DNA of 64,000 bases from Diphasiastrum complanatum (GCA_029204225.1 CM055102.1:34034585-34098584), one strand, 5' to 3'; positions 44,437 through 57,250 are shown, counted from the stretch's first letter. A program made the numbers and translations. Notes: generated by a model not told the origin, from the sequence alone.

Positions 44437-46238
44437 CACATCTTGCCATCATATGAGATAGAGAAAAATGGTCACATCATTCTGGATGCCCATGGCAAGA
44501 GGGTCATCACGCACATGAGGAAGCTCATGTATATACACTTTTTTCGAGACATATTTCATGACTGGCGTGTCAGAAATTGAGAGGATAGGCAGCGAAAGCT
44601 TGAGCGTAGGGGTGTAGGATCGGAAACGCAACAGTTAGCAGCATAAAAATTCAAGATGAATGATTCAGAAAAATTGCACAAATGAACAATACAGTAGCAA
44701 GACAGGAAAAATTGCACTATGATTAATATCAACAGTGAGTACAATGCTTGAAGTAATAACTTCAGCTTGATTGTTGAGCGTGATTACACTGGCTACAGAT
44801 AACTCTAATAGTAACCGCCCTTGGGATTTTTAGTTGTCCAGCTGTTTTTAGGGTTGATGATAAGTTTGCAACGTCGATGTGTCACAATTGCGAAAGAACC
44901 CGAAAAACCCGAAGTTGTCTTAAAATGTTTAAGGCATGTCAAAAATGGATTTTGGTCATTGTGTCCCATGTTGATGTTTGCAAGTAGTTGTCTTAGCCAG
45001 ATCGCCTCTTTGGTTGCATTTGTGACAGCTATGTATTCGGATTCTGTCGATGATAAGGTCTACTTCCAACTATTCCATGAGATTGGGCCTTGGTTGTATA
45101 CTTTCTCCTCCCATTCAGACCCCTGTTGGTTACACTCCTATTCATACTCCTCTCCAAACTTATCCTCTCCATACCCTCCCCGACCTTCTCACCGAGTTCA
45201 GACTCGTCTCCAGACTTCTCCTGTTGCAGGCACTTCCCCCGTTGTACAAACTTCTCCTTGGCCCAATGCTACTCCTCTTGACACTCCCTTTGCCACCTCC
45301 CCATCAACTATTGTCTTGCCATCTTATGACATAGATGTGATGAAGCACATAGTGGAGGATGACCGCGGTGGTTGTGTCATCACTCGCATGAGACAACTCA
45401 CACATGTGGTCTTCAACAAGGACATTTTCAAGGACTGGTGCAGACAAAGTGATGATGATAAGAATTATGTAGTTGACTAGTTGTATAGAGAGTTTCCAGT
45501 CCCCTCCTCTGATTTGGAATTTGATCGAACCTGGATGGTGTGTCGCATGGGAGGCGTGATGAGCCACCACAAATTGGAGATCCGAGATGCTGCTGAAAGC
45601 TGGCAAATCTAGACCATACCACGTGCACAAGGAAGACTGGAAGTTTGCAAAGAAAGAATTCTACAAAAATCCAGATCGCTTCAAACAACAATGAGAGGCA
45701 GCTAAGAAGCGATCGGAGAATATAGGGCCTTCTCATTTTGGCAGTGATGGCCAAGGTTCTTTTCATGCCCATTTTGTAAGTCTCCCCATCCATATGTTGA
45801 ATTTGACATTATTGAAATTCAAATTTCATTTTGCTAACCTTCTTGCAGTACTCCAAATTATTTGCGTATTTGTTAAAATTATAAACACAATTCTGTTGGT
45901 TCTTACAAAAATTTGTCGTATAACGGTCTCCCACAAAAGAGGAGTATAAGTATGCATATTCCAATGACATGCAGTCATTACTGGAATTATTGGAGAGACA
46001 AGGAGTGAGAATTGATTGGGATGGATACTCTGAGATATATATGGCTTCAAGATATTTCTGAACTTCACTACATTCATGTGGTCTGACTTTCACTCTCATC
46101 ACATTTCTCAAATAACTGACTCATCTTCATTGGATGCAGGTATCGCAGTTCCAATCCCATGCATCGCAGTCACATGCATATGAGTCCAATCGTGACATCA
46201 ATGGACAGGACGAGGATGACTCAATTGGATCTAATTAG
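44437..46238 (+). pseudogene. Ptta/En-Spm-like transposase remnant, right copy
   Basis: Two related coding blocks occur in series. The first (44437-44579) reads LPSYEIEKNGHIILDAHG, then VITHMRKL and DIFHDW. The second lies in an open 219-aa frame (44821-45480), which ends LPSYDIDVMKHIVEDDRGG, VITRMRQLTHVVF, DIFKDW. After further sequence with stops come KEDWKFAKKEFYKNPDRF and KKRSENIGPSHFGSDGQG. A GTAAGT donor follows 45775, a 364-bp intron runs to 46139, and the last exon 46140-46238 ends DEDDSIGSN-stop. The basic block plus acidic tail suggests the Transposase_24 family, not proven. The N-terminal 44821 frame has no known motif. Confidence 0.5.
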
Positions 46239-46925
46239 GTATTTCAAAATTGTAGCATGCATGTATGTGAAATTCATTTTGTGATATATTTCTATACTCG
46301 GAACATTTATGTTTGAATATATATTGGTATAAATTAAGTGTATTTCATCAATTTTGAAGTGCATAAATTGTAACTCAAATATTTGCAAATTTCTTGATTA
46401 ACAATTATGAAGAAATGATTTTGCTTACCATTTTTATAAAAAGTGGTGCAAAAGACTCTTGGGGGGCTTAGATGGAGTCCATTTTCAGGTCCCTCGGAAT
46501 GTCCCTTAGAACAACCAATCTTGCCGAGGAATATACCGAGGTCCCTCGATATATCCCTCGACAAACACATTCTCTTAACAATGCCAGAATGGGATGGTGA
46601 TACCTTGGAAACCAATGTAATTAACAAGGTTCTGCTAACGAGGTATAAATCGATGTGTATACCAAGGTCTGTAGAGTTTTTCTAAAAAGAGTTTCTTCAG
46701 AACAGCCTCAGTAATAGAGTCGGAAAACCTCCAGAATGTTGTAGTGGAAATTTGAAAAACCACTCCTCTTTTTTACAAAACCTACAAATCCATCTGCCAT
46801 AAAAAACATCCAAATTTTGGCAAGGGATTGCACATGCAAATTAGGAGAGTGCAGGGAGCTAGAGGTAGCATGAAGTAGGAAGGCATGTCCTCCACTGCCG
46901 ATCCCTTCCAGACACACATGAACGA

Positions 46926-47716
46926 ATGCATGCACACACGCATGCACGACAAGCCGGTCATAGACATATTTCTAAGTATAAAGCCAAACTTGTAGCGAAG
47001 GGATTTTCTCAGAGATATGGTATTGACTATGCTGAGACCTTCTCTCTTGTCGTGAAACATTCGTCCATGCGTCTACTATTTGCATATGCAGTTGCTTATG
47101 ATCTCATGATTCACATCGTGGACAAAAAGACAATGTTCTTCCATGGTGAGCTAGGTGAAGAAGTCTACATGGATCAACCTCTAGGCTACATTTCGAATTC
47201 ACTTCCTACCTATGCATGCAAAATGCACATGAGTATCTACAGTTTGAAGCAATCAGCGCGACAATGGTATAAGAAGAATGATCAAGCCCTAAAACCTTTA
47301 GGATTGAAGCTACTAATGGTTGATTCCAATGTTTATGTAAGAATTATAGATGGGAAGATTATTATTGTAGCTGTATATGTGGATGACACTCTGATACTAT
47401 GCAAAGGTGAAGAACTTATTGTTGAGGTGAAGTATGACATCTTGAAACATTTCGAGATTGCAGACCTGAAAAAAGCTAGATGTTATCTTGGCTTACCGGT
47501 TGACAGGGATTCAGAGGGAAGTAAATTATATGTTCATTAGTCTAGATATACCCGTAAGATCTTAGAAGATTTTGGGATGCTGAATTGCAAAGGAGCAAAT
47601 ACTCCAATGCTTACAGATACAGTCCTGACGAATGAAGATTGTTTAAAGACTGAAGAAGAAAGAGAATTGATGCAACATACACCATGTAGGAAGCTGATCG
47701 GATCACTGATGTATCT
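46926..47716 (+). pseudogene. Copia RT fragment, right copy
   Basis: Mirror copy of 1-803: YKAKLVAKGF through EVYMDQPLGY, YVDD and KILEDF. It has the same in-frame TAG (47538-47540) and a handful of substitutions. It is fused at its 5' end to the transposase-like repeat and cut at 47716. Confidence 0.9.
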
Positions 47717-49174
47717 TGTCAATTGATGGGTATACTTCATACTGTCCAAACAAGAATTTTTCATAATTTCAAACAAATGGTGACATCTATCTCTATACGA
47801 TTCCGTAGTACCTTCAATCCTTGATCAATTTGAGTGAAGAGGGATCTAATGGTTTTTAATTTACAGGTATTTTAGCTTCAAGATCCGAGTTGTGGTCATC
47901 TCTTATCAATTGGAAAAAAAAAAGTATTTTGCACTTTTCTCATATTGATGCTACTCGATTTGTGGAGTCTAATATCACAAGGAATAGTTTCAATCAATCA
48001 AAAGGAAGGTGGATTCTTATCTTTGATACTGTAATAGGTCATTCTTAGACTTATTGAGATATTAGAAATTCAGTTTTGGGGTCAGCCCAAAGACGTTGAT
48101 AAGTGCTCATCAAGTGAATGCAATTCTAGTCAAGATTGTGTTCAATTTTGTTTGATTTGTGAGATAGTTTGGATTGACTATTGCATGATGATTCAACTTG
48201 ATCTTGTAGGAATGATTTGAAGAGGCATTTATGTGCATATGATTTTTTTTGGTTCAAGTTAGGTGAATATTGTATCCTTGTGAAGTCGAGATCAAGGAGG
48301 AGGCAATTCAAGATCCAATTTTTATGCAAATTCAAGCTAGTTTGCATTCTTGTTGACATTAGTAGATTTGATTTGGCTTAAGATCAGGTAGGATCTTATT
48401 GAGAGGTCAAGTTTTGAGCCTTCTCAAATCCCTAGGTAGTGGGATAGCTAGCCTTGATGAGAGTTGCAGTCATGAAAGAAACGCGAAAGCAAACAACAAT
48501 ACAATTTGGATGGATTTCATATATGATTGCTGGTCACTGCCAGCTGTATCATTCTTATAGTCCTCCACAATGTAGACAGACACTGCTGTACTACATTTAA
48601 CAGATTAATGTAACATTCAACAAGATCAAACCAAGGTGCGGAATCAAATGAACAAGTGAATCAGACACACGAATAGCAACAGACTAATTTATATTCAAGA
48701 TCAGACAAGATAAGAGTGATATGTGTGCAACAGCTACAAAAATCATCTATTGATTCTTCTGATTCTTCAAGCACTGCATGCAGATCCATGTAGTCCGTTG
48801 GCATGAGAGAAATACAGTTCTCCCACGAGTAATGTCTCGCTTACTAGCGGACTCATGGATCTACGGATCCTATGCAGAATTGTCTCGCATGCAAGCGGAC
48901 TCGTATTCTGTGTTTTTCATCTTCTTGATTACTAGCATTAGACTACTTCATATGTATGTATCAAGTATCATCCAGAAAGTATATAGTCGCGTCGTGTAAC
49001 TTCTAGATTAGAGTCATTGAACATCTACAGCTAATCACAAATTACAAGAGTGGTAGATTAGCCATGACCTAGAGTGTATCTGTTGACGTCATGCTATTAG
49101 ATCAGATATCTATACTTCTGGGTATTTGCATGATCTTGCTGGTACTTTTTGAATCGTGAGGGTAAAAAAAGGTA
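47717..49174 (+). other. No recognisable gene
   Basis: A/T-rich. Between 48.78 and 48.91 kb there is an irregular local repeat of TGTCTCGC and GCGGACTC-type motifs. There is no RT, gag or PBS. It may be LTR or leader debris of the minus-strand copia that follows. Confidence 0.5.
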
Positions 49175-49390
49175 TCGCGACGATTTTTGTGTCACTTCGA
49201 GTCATTTGACTTTCTCCTGCTGTACCGCAAAAAATTCTCTTTCACGAATATTTCGTGTTCATGTCTTTTCGTCAAGGTGTTTGCGAACATTTTTGCTTCG
49301 TGTTTTTTGACTTTCGCATTCGCAAACTTTTTCGTCAAAGTGAGGGTTGAAAGCTAGCAAAGCTTTGGTAGTAGAAATGTTTTGTTTCTT
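49175..49390 (+). repeat. Direct repeat flanking a copia remnant, left
   Basis: Matches 51368-51600. Rich in TTCG/TCGCG words, sharing CTCCTGCTGTACCGC and GAAAGCTAGCAAAGCTTTGG. The pair flanks the minus-strand copia remnant and could be LTR pieces; TG/CA ends were not identified. Confidence 0.75.
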
Positions 49391-49481
49391 TAGCTCTCTC
49401 TCAAAGCATGATAGCTTGACGACTCCAAGACTGCTCCTCTATCTGTCAAAAAGTCCTTTGTCTAGGACTTTTGTGAAAATG

Positions 49482-51350
49482 TCAACAACCATGTCTTTCG
49501 TTCCAATCATAGGTGGTCTGCAACATCTTCTTCTCAATCAGATCCCTGATCAAGTGGTACTTGATCACGATGTCTTTTGTCCTTGAGTGGAACACATGAT
49601 CTTTTGTTAGATGTATTGCAGATGTATTATCCATTTGCAAAACCAGAGGCTCATTTCTTGTTTCGCCCAATTCATCTTGGAACTGCTTGAGCCAATTTAT
49701 TTCATTGGCCATCTTTGCTGATGTAACATACGCTACTTCGTAGGATGAATAAGCCACAATGGTATGCTTCTTGCTGATCCAGAGAACTGCTACTCCTGAC
49801 ACGATGGTGCATCCTCCTAAGACGCTTTTACGACCTTCAGGGATGCCCAACTAGCATCAATGTAGGAAAGCATCTTGAACCATGCATCACGACAATAACA
49901 CAAGCCATAATCTCTCGTTAATTGAAGATATTGCAAAATTCGTTTTGCAATCTTCCAATGTGTCGAGGCTGAATTCGTGCAGAATTGGCTCATCCTGAAC
50001 ACTTCATAAGCAATGTCTGGATGTGTGTTGTCTGCAAGGTACATCAACGAACCTATCAACTTCCTATAAGGTGTGAGCTGCATTTGTTCTCTCTCTTCTT
50101 CAGTCCTTGGACAATCATTATTTGTCAGCACTGTTCCTACAAGCATTGGAGTATTCGCTCCTTTGAAATTCAGTATCTTGAAATCCTCTAGGATTTTTTG
50201 GGTGTATTTGGACTGGTGAAGGTACAACTTACCTCCCTCATAGTCCCTTTCAATTTGCAAGGCATGTATCTTGCTGGCGCTCTTCGTGGTTTTGTCAACC
50301 TTCTAGGAGATCCTCCTAGGATAGTAATGCCTTTGCCTTTGCCTACTCTGCTAGGTCCAGAACCATCTTGGTTTACAGGTACTGTAGCAGTAGGCTGCCG
50401 CTCGAATCTTTCGTCTTCTGATTCGTCACTCGAATGGGAAGCATCTTGAGATTTTTTGTTTTCGTGTTCGTCTTCTGCTCCCTCTGTCACTGGTGGCAGA
50501 TCATAGTACTGTCTTTCCAGAATCTCATAGCTGACATGATCGTCATTGGCCATTGTCTTGCTCTCATCAAATCTGACATCTCTCACTGTTTTCACAATGT
50601 TCATGTCTGGCATGTAGACTCTGTAGTATGATAAATTGTTGTCATAGCCTACCAAAAATTCTTGTTCAGCTTTCCTTGAGCTTCTTTCGAAGCTTATCAG
50701 GAATATGTGCATAAGCTGCATAACCAAAGATTCTGATGTGAGACAGGTTGGGCTTTCTACCCCACCATAATTCATGTGGTGTCGTGTGAGGGACACTAGA
50801 CTTCCCTGTCCTGTTCTGGATATATGCAGCTGTAGCTACTACTTCAGCCCATAGTACCCTTGGAGCCTTCAAGTAGGCCATCATGCATCTGGCAGCATCC
50901 ATTAGGATCCTATTCTTTCTTTCTGCGACACTGTTGTTCTGCGGTGTGTAGGCTGTAGTCCTTCTGTGAATGATGCCACGATCATTGCAAAAGTTAGTGA
51001 AGTGATTCAAGATATATTCGCCACCTCGATCTGTCATGTGCATCTCTCAACCCAATTCACATACTCTATGAATTTATCAAGTGCTTCAGATTTGTTTTAA
51101 ATAAAGTACACTTTGGCAAATTTCCTATAATCATCAATGAAGGTTATGTAATATTTTGAGCCTCCTACTGAGATCACATTGAAAGGCCCACATATGTTAA
51201 AATGCACTAACTCTAGAATCTTGGTCGTTTTGTAGGAGTCTTTGACAAATCGAGTGCATGACATCTTACCCTTCAGACATGCATCACAGGTGGTCAAACT
51301 AGTTGCATTCGAGATGCTGACCTCTGTTATCACTGCATGATGGCTTGCTT
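49482..51350 (-). pseudogene. Ty1-copia pol remnant
   Basis: Order on the minus strand: pre-integrase/zinc region CDACLKGKMSCTRF and LVHFNICGPF (51.3-51.1 kb); integrase core MTDRGGEY, AERKNRILMDAARCM, HELWWGRKPNLSHIRIFGY (51043-50666); a Ser/Glu-rich linker in a shifted frame (50796-50188); then, after loss of the RT palm including YVDD, the RT tail KLYLHQSKYTQKILEDF with GSLMYLADNTHPDIAY (50260-49817); and RNase H with SSYEVAYVTSAKMANEINWL and MDNTSAIHL (49850-49482). Gag and protease are missing. The RT tail is the close paralogue showing Gln where both inverted arms have TAG. Confidence 0.9.
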
Positions 51351-51367
51351 GGTAAAGTGCCATTGTG

Positions 51368-51600
51368 TCGCGACGATTTTCCTGTCGCTTTGAGTCGTTT
51401 GACTTTCTCGTCGTCTGACTTTCTCCTGCTGTACCGCAAAAAATTCTCTTTTGCAAATTTTTTGTGTTCGTGTCTTTTCGTCAAGGTGTTCGCAAACATT
51501 TTTGTTTCGTGTTTTTTGACTTTCGCGTTCGTGAACTTTTTTGTTAGAGTGAGGGATGAAAGCTAGCAAAGCTTTGGTAATAGAAAAGTTTTTTTTCTTC
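51368..51600 (+). repeat. Direct repeat flanking a copia remnant, right
   Basis: Partner of 49175-49390, with an extra ~20 bases of TCGTCGTCTGACTTTC-type sequence. It ends about 60 bases before the start of the plus-strand copia gag at 51662, so it lies between two divergently oriented copia pieces. Confidence 0.75.
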
Positions 51601-51661
51601 ACGACTTTCAATCATTTCTATTTTGCATCTATTCTTGTGATCAAGATTTTATTTAGAGATA

Positions 51662-53391
51662 GTGGCTTCAATGAATGCATATCTTTTGGATTCACATGAT
51701 AGATTGAATGCTTCTAATTATTCGATTTGGAAGCTAAGAATGGAATCAATTCTTATTTCACAAGATCTAATGTATATAGTGAGTGGTGAAGAGGATGAGC
51801 CTATTCACCCTCAAGAAGCTACAAAATACAAAAGGAGGTGCAAGGTTGCTCTCCATGCTAATGAGCTTGTTAAAGAGGTAGGTTCTTGCACCTCGACTCA
51901 AGAAGAATGGGAAACTCTTCAAAAGATATATGAATCCAAGAATACCTCAAGGTTGCTATCCTTGAAGAATCAAATCCTTCAATGTTTTCAAGCTAAAGGA
52001 GAGAGTGGACATTCATATGTGTTCAGAGTTAAGGACTTAAACAAGGAGCTTGCTTACATAGGAGATTCCATTAAGGAAAGTGAACTTGTTCAACTAATAT
52101 TGAATGGCTGGAGTGTGGATTTTGCTAACCTAGTGAGAGGCTATGCAATTATGGGCAAGTTGTTCTCACTTGAAGATCTCCAAGGAGTCCTCATGGTCGA
52201 GGAGAGTAGGAGAACTCACATCAAGTCAAGGATGGAGAAGCTCTCCCTCAATGATGGAGATGACAAGGCTCTTTTCACCGAGAGCAAGAGCAAATCCAAA
52301 GGCAAGGGTGCTGCATTCAAGAAGAACCAAGTCAAAGGTGAAGATCAAGAAGGATCTTTAAGCCCAATCTCGAGCAAGCCAAAGAAGGATAAGTCAAAGA
52401 TCAAATGCTACTTTTGTGGCAAGATTCAGCACTATGTCTTGGAGTGCTTCAAGAAGAAGCAATCTCAAAGTCAAGCAAACCTAGGACAAGAGGAAGAGGA
52501 GAGCTCTCATGAAGATTCACTCATGATGTCAAGTTCCTCATCTTCAAGCATAAGAGGTGAAGACCCTTGGTGGATAGATGGTGGGGCTAGCTCCCACATG
52601 ACAAGTAAGAGGAGTATTTTTCAATGTTATCTACCTATGATGGACCTATCAAGTCAATTTCTACAGCAATTGATTATGCTTGTAAGGTAGAAGGCATAGG
52701 ATCCATACCTTTATGCTTGGGATCTTCAAGGAAGATCAAGATTGATGGAGTACTTTGCCTTCCTAGTATCACTAAGAACTTGCTTGACAATGGTTTTTTG
52801 ATTATGGAGTTCACCACAAATGCATGTAACATCAAGAAGGATGGCAAGATCATTGCTAGAGGCATAAGATTTGGAAGATTATTCAAACTAGATGCCTATG
52901 TGGATGCTAATATTGTGATGCTAGCCGAGGAGACCAAACTATCCAACCATAGTCTTTGGCACAAAAGACTTGGTCACATCAACTCAAAGTCCATGGAAGA
53001 GGAGCTTGACTTAGGACTTCCAAGATCCTTGGCAAAAGAGAAGAAAGTATGTGAAGCATGTGCTCTCTCAAAAGCACGTAAGAATCCCTTCTCAAATTCA
53101 ATCACAAAGACAACTCATCAACTTGAATTGATCAACTCGGATGTACACTTTGCAAGTACAATGTCCAATGGAGGTGCCACCATGTTTGTTACATTCATAG
53201 GTGATTACTCAAGGTTTTGTTGGGTATTCTTACTTTCATATAAAGCACAAGTATTTGAAAGCTTTCTTAAGTTCAAAGCATTTGTTGAGAAGCATCTTGA
53301 TCACAAGATCAAAACTTTTAGAAGTGATAATGGTGGAGAATATATCTCCAATGCAATCGATAAGATTGCATCCAACAGGAGCTTTGACTAG
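51662..53391 (+). pseudogene. Ty1-copia gag-protease-integrase, truncated
   Basis: A 342-aa frame from 51662: UBN2-type gag (NYSIWKLRMESIL, EEWETLQKIYESKN, VFRVKDLNKELAYIGD), a CCHC knuckle CYFCGKIQHYVLEC (about 52.41 kb) and protease WWIDGGASSHMTS (Gly at the usual Ser). A one-base frame change near 52.62 kb leads to the 52624-53391 frame. That frame has NLLDNGFLIMEF, pre-integrase LWHKRLGHINS with CEACALSKARKNPF, and the integrase core start (INSDVHF, RSDNGGEYIS). Coding stops abruptly after the second catalytic Asp; the rest of integrase and RT are missing. It is the best-preserved gag in the window and the reference for the B-repeat gags. Confidence 0.9.
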
Positions 53392-53580
53392 TGACCATGT
53401 CTGGTTCCTGATCAGAGAGAAATACTCTCTATTTATTTCTTCTCTCTAGAGATCAGAGTCTAGTTGGCTAAGTGCCTCATTGACTGATGTCGGTTCTTGT
53501 ATTAAAAGACAAGCAGACTCAAGACTATACCTTGTGGGCTGTGTGCACACTCGACTTGATCTTCTTGGAGGAAGTGTCGT
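53392..53580 (+). other. Junction sequence with short hairpin
   Basis: Follows the truncated integrase. It contains GATCAGAGAGAA and TTCTCTCTAGAGATC, which can pair. It may be an LTR fragment; not assigned. Confidence 0.35.
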
Positions 53581-55202
53581 CTAATAATTCAATCCTTGGA
53601 TTTGTTGTTGCTGAGTAGTAGCAAAATCTTTGTCTGACTCGTTGTCGTGAAGTGGATCAACTATAGGCACGCTTGAGCCAGTGGCTCGAATAGTCATGTC
53701 GGTGAAAGGTGTTGAAGGTTCACTTGGAACTATGCCTTTGCCTTTGAGGTTGATGAGTTGATCCTCAATAAAGATTGTATCCTGGTTGAATAAGATCTGC
53801 TGGGTATCGGGGTCGTACAGCTTGTAAGTGTTGTCAGAGGAAGTGTATCCTATAGAGATTGCCTTGAGACCTTTACAAATATCTTCCTTGTCTCCTTCGG
53901 GAACTACGCTTAGGTGATAAATCTGAATACTCATAGGTTCTTCAATGAAGGTTTTGAGCTTATCCACACCTCATGGGGTGTTTTGCTTGAGAGGGCCTTG
54001 GTTGAATATCTATTCTAGATGTAAGGTGCAGTGGAGATAGCTTCAGCCCAAAAACTCTTTGGTAAAGATGAGTGTGCCAGCATACATTTAGCTAACTTGA
54101 CCAGAGTACAATTCTTCCTCTCAGTTAAGCCATTAGACTGAGGTGAGTAAGGAGTGATAAACTACTATTCAATACCTTGGCTTTGGTAGTACTCCTTGAA
54201 TTCAATAGAGATGTATTCTCCACCATTATCTGACCTCAAGGCTTTGATTGTCTTAACAGTCATTTCTCTGCATGCTCTTTGAAGATTTTGAAGCAATTGA
54301 AGGCTTCTGATTTCTTCTCAATAAAATATACCATAGCTCTTTTGGAAAATTCATCAATAAAAGCTATAAAATATTTTGCATCCTTCAACGAAGGATTTAT
54401 CATTGGGCCATAGATAGCTGTATGTACAACATCTAGTAATCCTCTAGCAGTATGCTGATGGCTTGATCTAAATGGTTGCTTGGTCTATTTACCGACTAGG
54501 CAGTCTTGACAGACAAGTAATTCGACTTTCTTGTCAAGATAGTCGAGATCAAGAACAATGGATTGCTTAGACATTTGTAAAAAAAAAACAATGACCTAAT
54601 TTATACAAATATCCATGCCTCTTTCTGAGTGCTAGGATCTTGTCTATCCTATCGACTACATTACACTGATCAGATTCAAATTCTACTTTATGTCCTAGAT
54701 CTGTAATTCTGCTAACAGAGAGTAGATTTGGTACATGAAGGACATTTGAAAGTAGTTTACATTGATCATTGGCAAAGCTCAATCTTACTGTACATTCACC
54801 TTTGATAGCTTGAGTGTTATTGTCACCATGGGCGAATTGCATGTCTGAAATGTTGAGGATGATTAGCGCAAATGCTTTGCCATCCTTTAGCTTCCATTGG
54901 GAGATTGCTCATTGTCAGCTTCGAGTCTTGCCTATGTACATGTAACAACGTCAGGCTGAGGAGGCTGATAAGTCAGGCTTCTCCAATATGTCGACCAAGT
55001 TGGGTCTACCTGATAGCTCGTCCAACTCAGATATGTCGGCCATCTTCTCTTGCTCGTCTTTAGTAGTTAAACTGCGTGACAATGCAAGTAAATATGCAGC
55101 AATGAATGGAACTAGACTAACATGGGGTTTTGGAGAGTAGAGGAGGTAAATCCAACACATCATTGTATATAAGCTCAATATTTTTTCACTTTGAGTGTCC
55201 AT
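53581..55202 (-). pseudogene. Ty1-copia protease-integrase remnant
   Basis: Minus strand. A short gag-like acidic frame at 55202-54951 is followed by protease-side sequence MQFAHGDNNTQAIKGECTV and NVLHVPNLLSVSRI (54842-54567). A broken integrase runs 54.5-54.0 kb, where CQDC, IYGPM and YFIAFIDEFSKRAMVYFIEKK can be followed across frames. The post-integrase segment 53967-53581 has KLYDPDTQQILFNQDTIFIE, typical of copia sequence after the core. Several stops and frame changes; RT and RNase H absent. It points toward the plus-strand remnant 51662-53391, so the two are tail-to-tail. Confidence 0.83.
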
Positions 55203-56418
55203 AGGCTTCCAAGTCTTGATCGAGTGGCACCCATTTATCTTTGTTTTTCTTCCATCTTTGATAATGGAAGCATAAGCTCAACAATTGTTTTTCGATCTGA
55301 TAATGAAAGCACATGGAAGGCATTTTAATTCTGCATTCTATTTTTCCATCTGATCTTTTGTCCCAGCCTTCATCCATAAGTTCAAATAATAAACTATCTG
55401 ATAAATTTTGCATACAACATTGGGGTTTTGTGTACATTGACACTTGAAAAGAAATCCATAACTCAATCTGACTATTTTTGATCCCGTGCTTGTCTTTAAT
55501 GAAGTTTTTACATCATATATAGCTTGCAATGAAATTATTCTGAAACTGCAGCATCTGGAGCAACCCATTCATCACTTCCAAAACTAGGTAATGGAATTGG
55601 GACTATTTGTCCAAAATCTCCTTTTGTATCAGATATGTACATTGATTCATAAAAAAAGATCCCACTATCAACTAGATCTTTTGCAGTTCTAATCACATGC
55701 CAAACTTAATAGAGTTTGTTAAATCCATTATCACAATTGAGAAGCTTATTCCTTATTTTTGTGCCTGAGAAAGCCACATGATACGAGAGAACGTTACCAT
55801 GTATCAAGCTTGCGAAATCTCATCAAAGACAAGAAGAACTTGCTACCTTTTGGAAGGGAAATGTGCAAGAAATCAATTGCTACCACACTTGTAGATGATG
55901 ATCCTCTTGGCCATCCCTTTTGGTTATGCAAGATTGTCAGTTTGTCAAAGTCCTGGAATGGATAGATTGTATCTATTAAAGTACATTGATATCGAACGAA
56001 GCATCATGATGTATACACAATAAAGTATGTTCCTGGAATGATTGGCAACTCAAATGGTAAAAAGGAATGCTGAGCAATAAAATATCGGCCCCACATAAGT
56101 GAAGTTGTCCTTGAGAAAGTTGACATTATCGTTTATGATATTCAATTAACGAATTCAGGCTGACTTCGAAAAACAATGAAGGAAATCATTCGTCAAAGGC
56201 TGCCAAAGAAAGAATGTATTTTCGTTAAGAAGAACAAGGGCATGTGTGGAAGCTGATCTTATATTGCATAGGGATGAAGATGATATTTTGATTAACAATA
56301 ATGAGGAGGATGGATCTTCCACTTGTTCACCTTCTAATGATGAAATTGATGATGTTGAATCTGGAGGCGTGGACATAGATGAGGATATAAGTTTTAATAC
56401 TAGATCCAAAAGAATCTA
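55203..56418 (+). other. Unassigned coding debris
   Basis: Plus-strand frames read RKPHDTRERYHVSSLRNLI and DPLGHPFWLCKIVSLSKS (55759-55965). After breaks come RQRLPKKECIFVKK and an acidic C-terminus (DEDDILINNNEEDGSS, DDVESGGVDIDEDIS, NTRSKRI-stop at 56418). It looks like the end of a real protein, perhaps TE-encoded, but I do not recognise the family. Two short minus frames (55186-55568) have no motif. Confidence 0.4.
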
Positions 56419-56688
56419 AATTTTGTATCACAATTTGCAAAAATTTAAATAAATTATACTACTTGGGCTCTTTCTATTTTTTGTGTATTGTAACTTTTAG
56501 GAAAATTGTTGAATACTTCAGTTTTTTACGTATTTTGAAATTTTGTTACAAATTTGTAAAAAACTTTGATGTGTTTTTTATGTACTTTTAGTAATGGATA
56601 TGATACTGTAGGACATTCTTTTTCAAAATGTGCCATTATTTCACATGATTCTAGGAATATTCCTTATAGTTCTCATTTCCACTAAATA

Positions 56689-57250
56689 TTACCCATTTGA
56701 TATGCAACGGTGTCTATTGAGGACGTTGCTGGTTTCCTCGTACCCGTCGGCATAGTACAAGGATTCTCTCGCTGATGTTTCAGGTTCCAAATTCAACCAT
56801 TCTTTCAAAATGCTCTTTGCTTGTGGTGCGATCTGCATGAACTCTCCAATGGATACGTCCATTATACTAGATAGTATACTCGTGAGCAATTCTGTTCGTT
56901 GAACCTCAGGTTCTGCATTTGAAAAGGAACCTCCTGATGGTGTAAACGTTCATTTAGATCTGATCTTTGTGGAAAATTTGCTAGTGGTATTGGTACTTCT
57001 AAGGTTGCCAGCTGGAAGTACTATAGGTTTTGCCTTGGCTTGTGCAGCTTCCTCGGCCTAATGCTTCTTGTATCCAATGATGAATCCTTTGGTATTGACG
57101 TCCTTCCTCTTTGGTGTTCGGATATGGTCCTATCGCAGAGGGTTGGTCTTTAGCCATTGATACTAATGGTGGTGGTGATGGTGCCACCTCCTTTCACATT
57201 TGCGCTCCCGTAACTTCTAGCACAGGAATGTAGGGAGTAAAGGAAGTCCA
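56689..57250 (-). pseudogene. Possible gag-like fragment
   Basis: The minus strand reads a Pro/Ser-rich segment (57187-56999), then after a break SSIMDVSIGEFMQIAPQAKSILKEWLNLE (56889-56760). This pattern resembles gypsy gag linker regions before RT, but there is no Cys-rich block or protease, so the call is tentative. Confidence 0.35.

Larger units (their letters stand above)
43262..47716 (-). repeat. Right outer arm of the inverted duplication
   Basis: Inverted partner of 14-4437. It ends at 47716, where the copia RT frame (GSLMYL) is cut and replaced by unrelated sequence. Confidence 0.88.

Noticed and set aside
44821-45480. 219-aa open frame as a working host gene
   Set aside because: It lies inside a duplicated transposon remnant; the left-arm copy is frame-broken and the downstream coding continues with stops.
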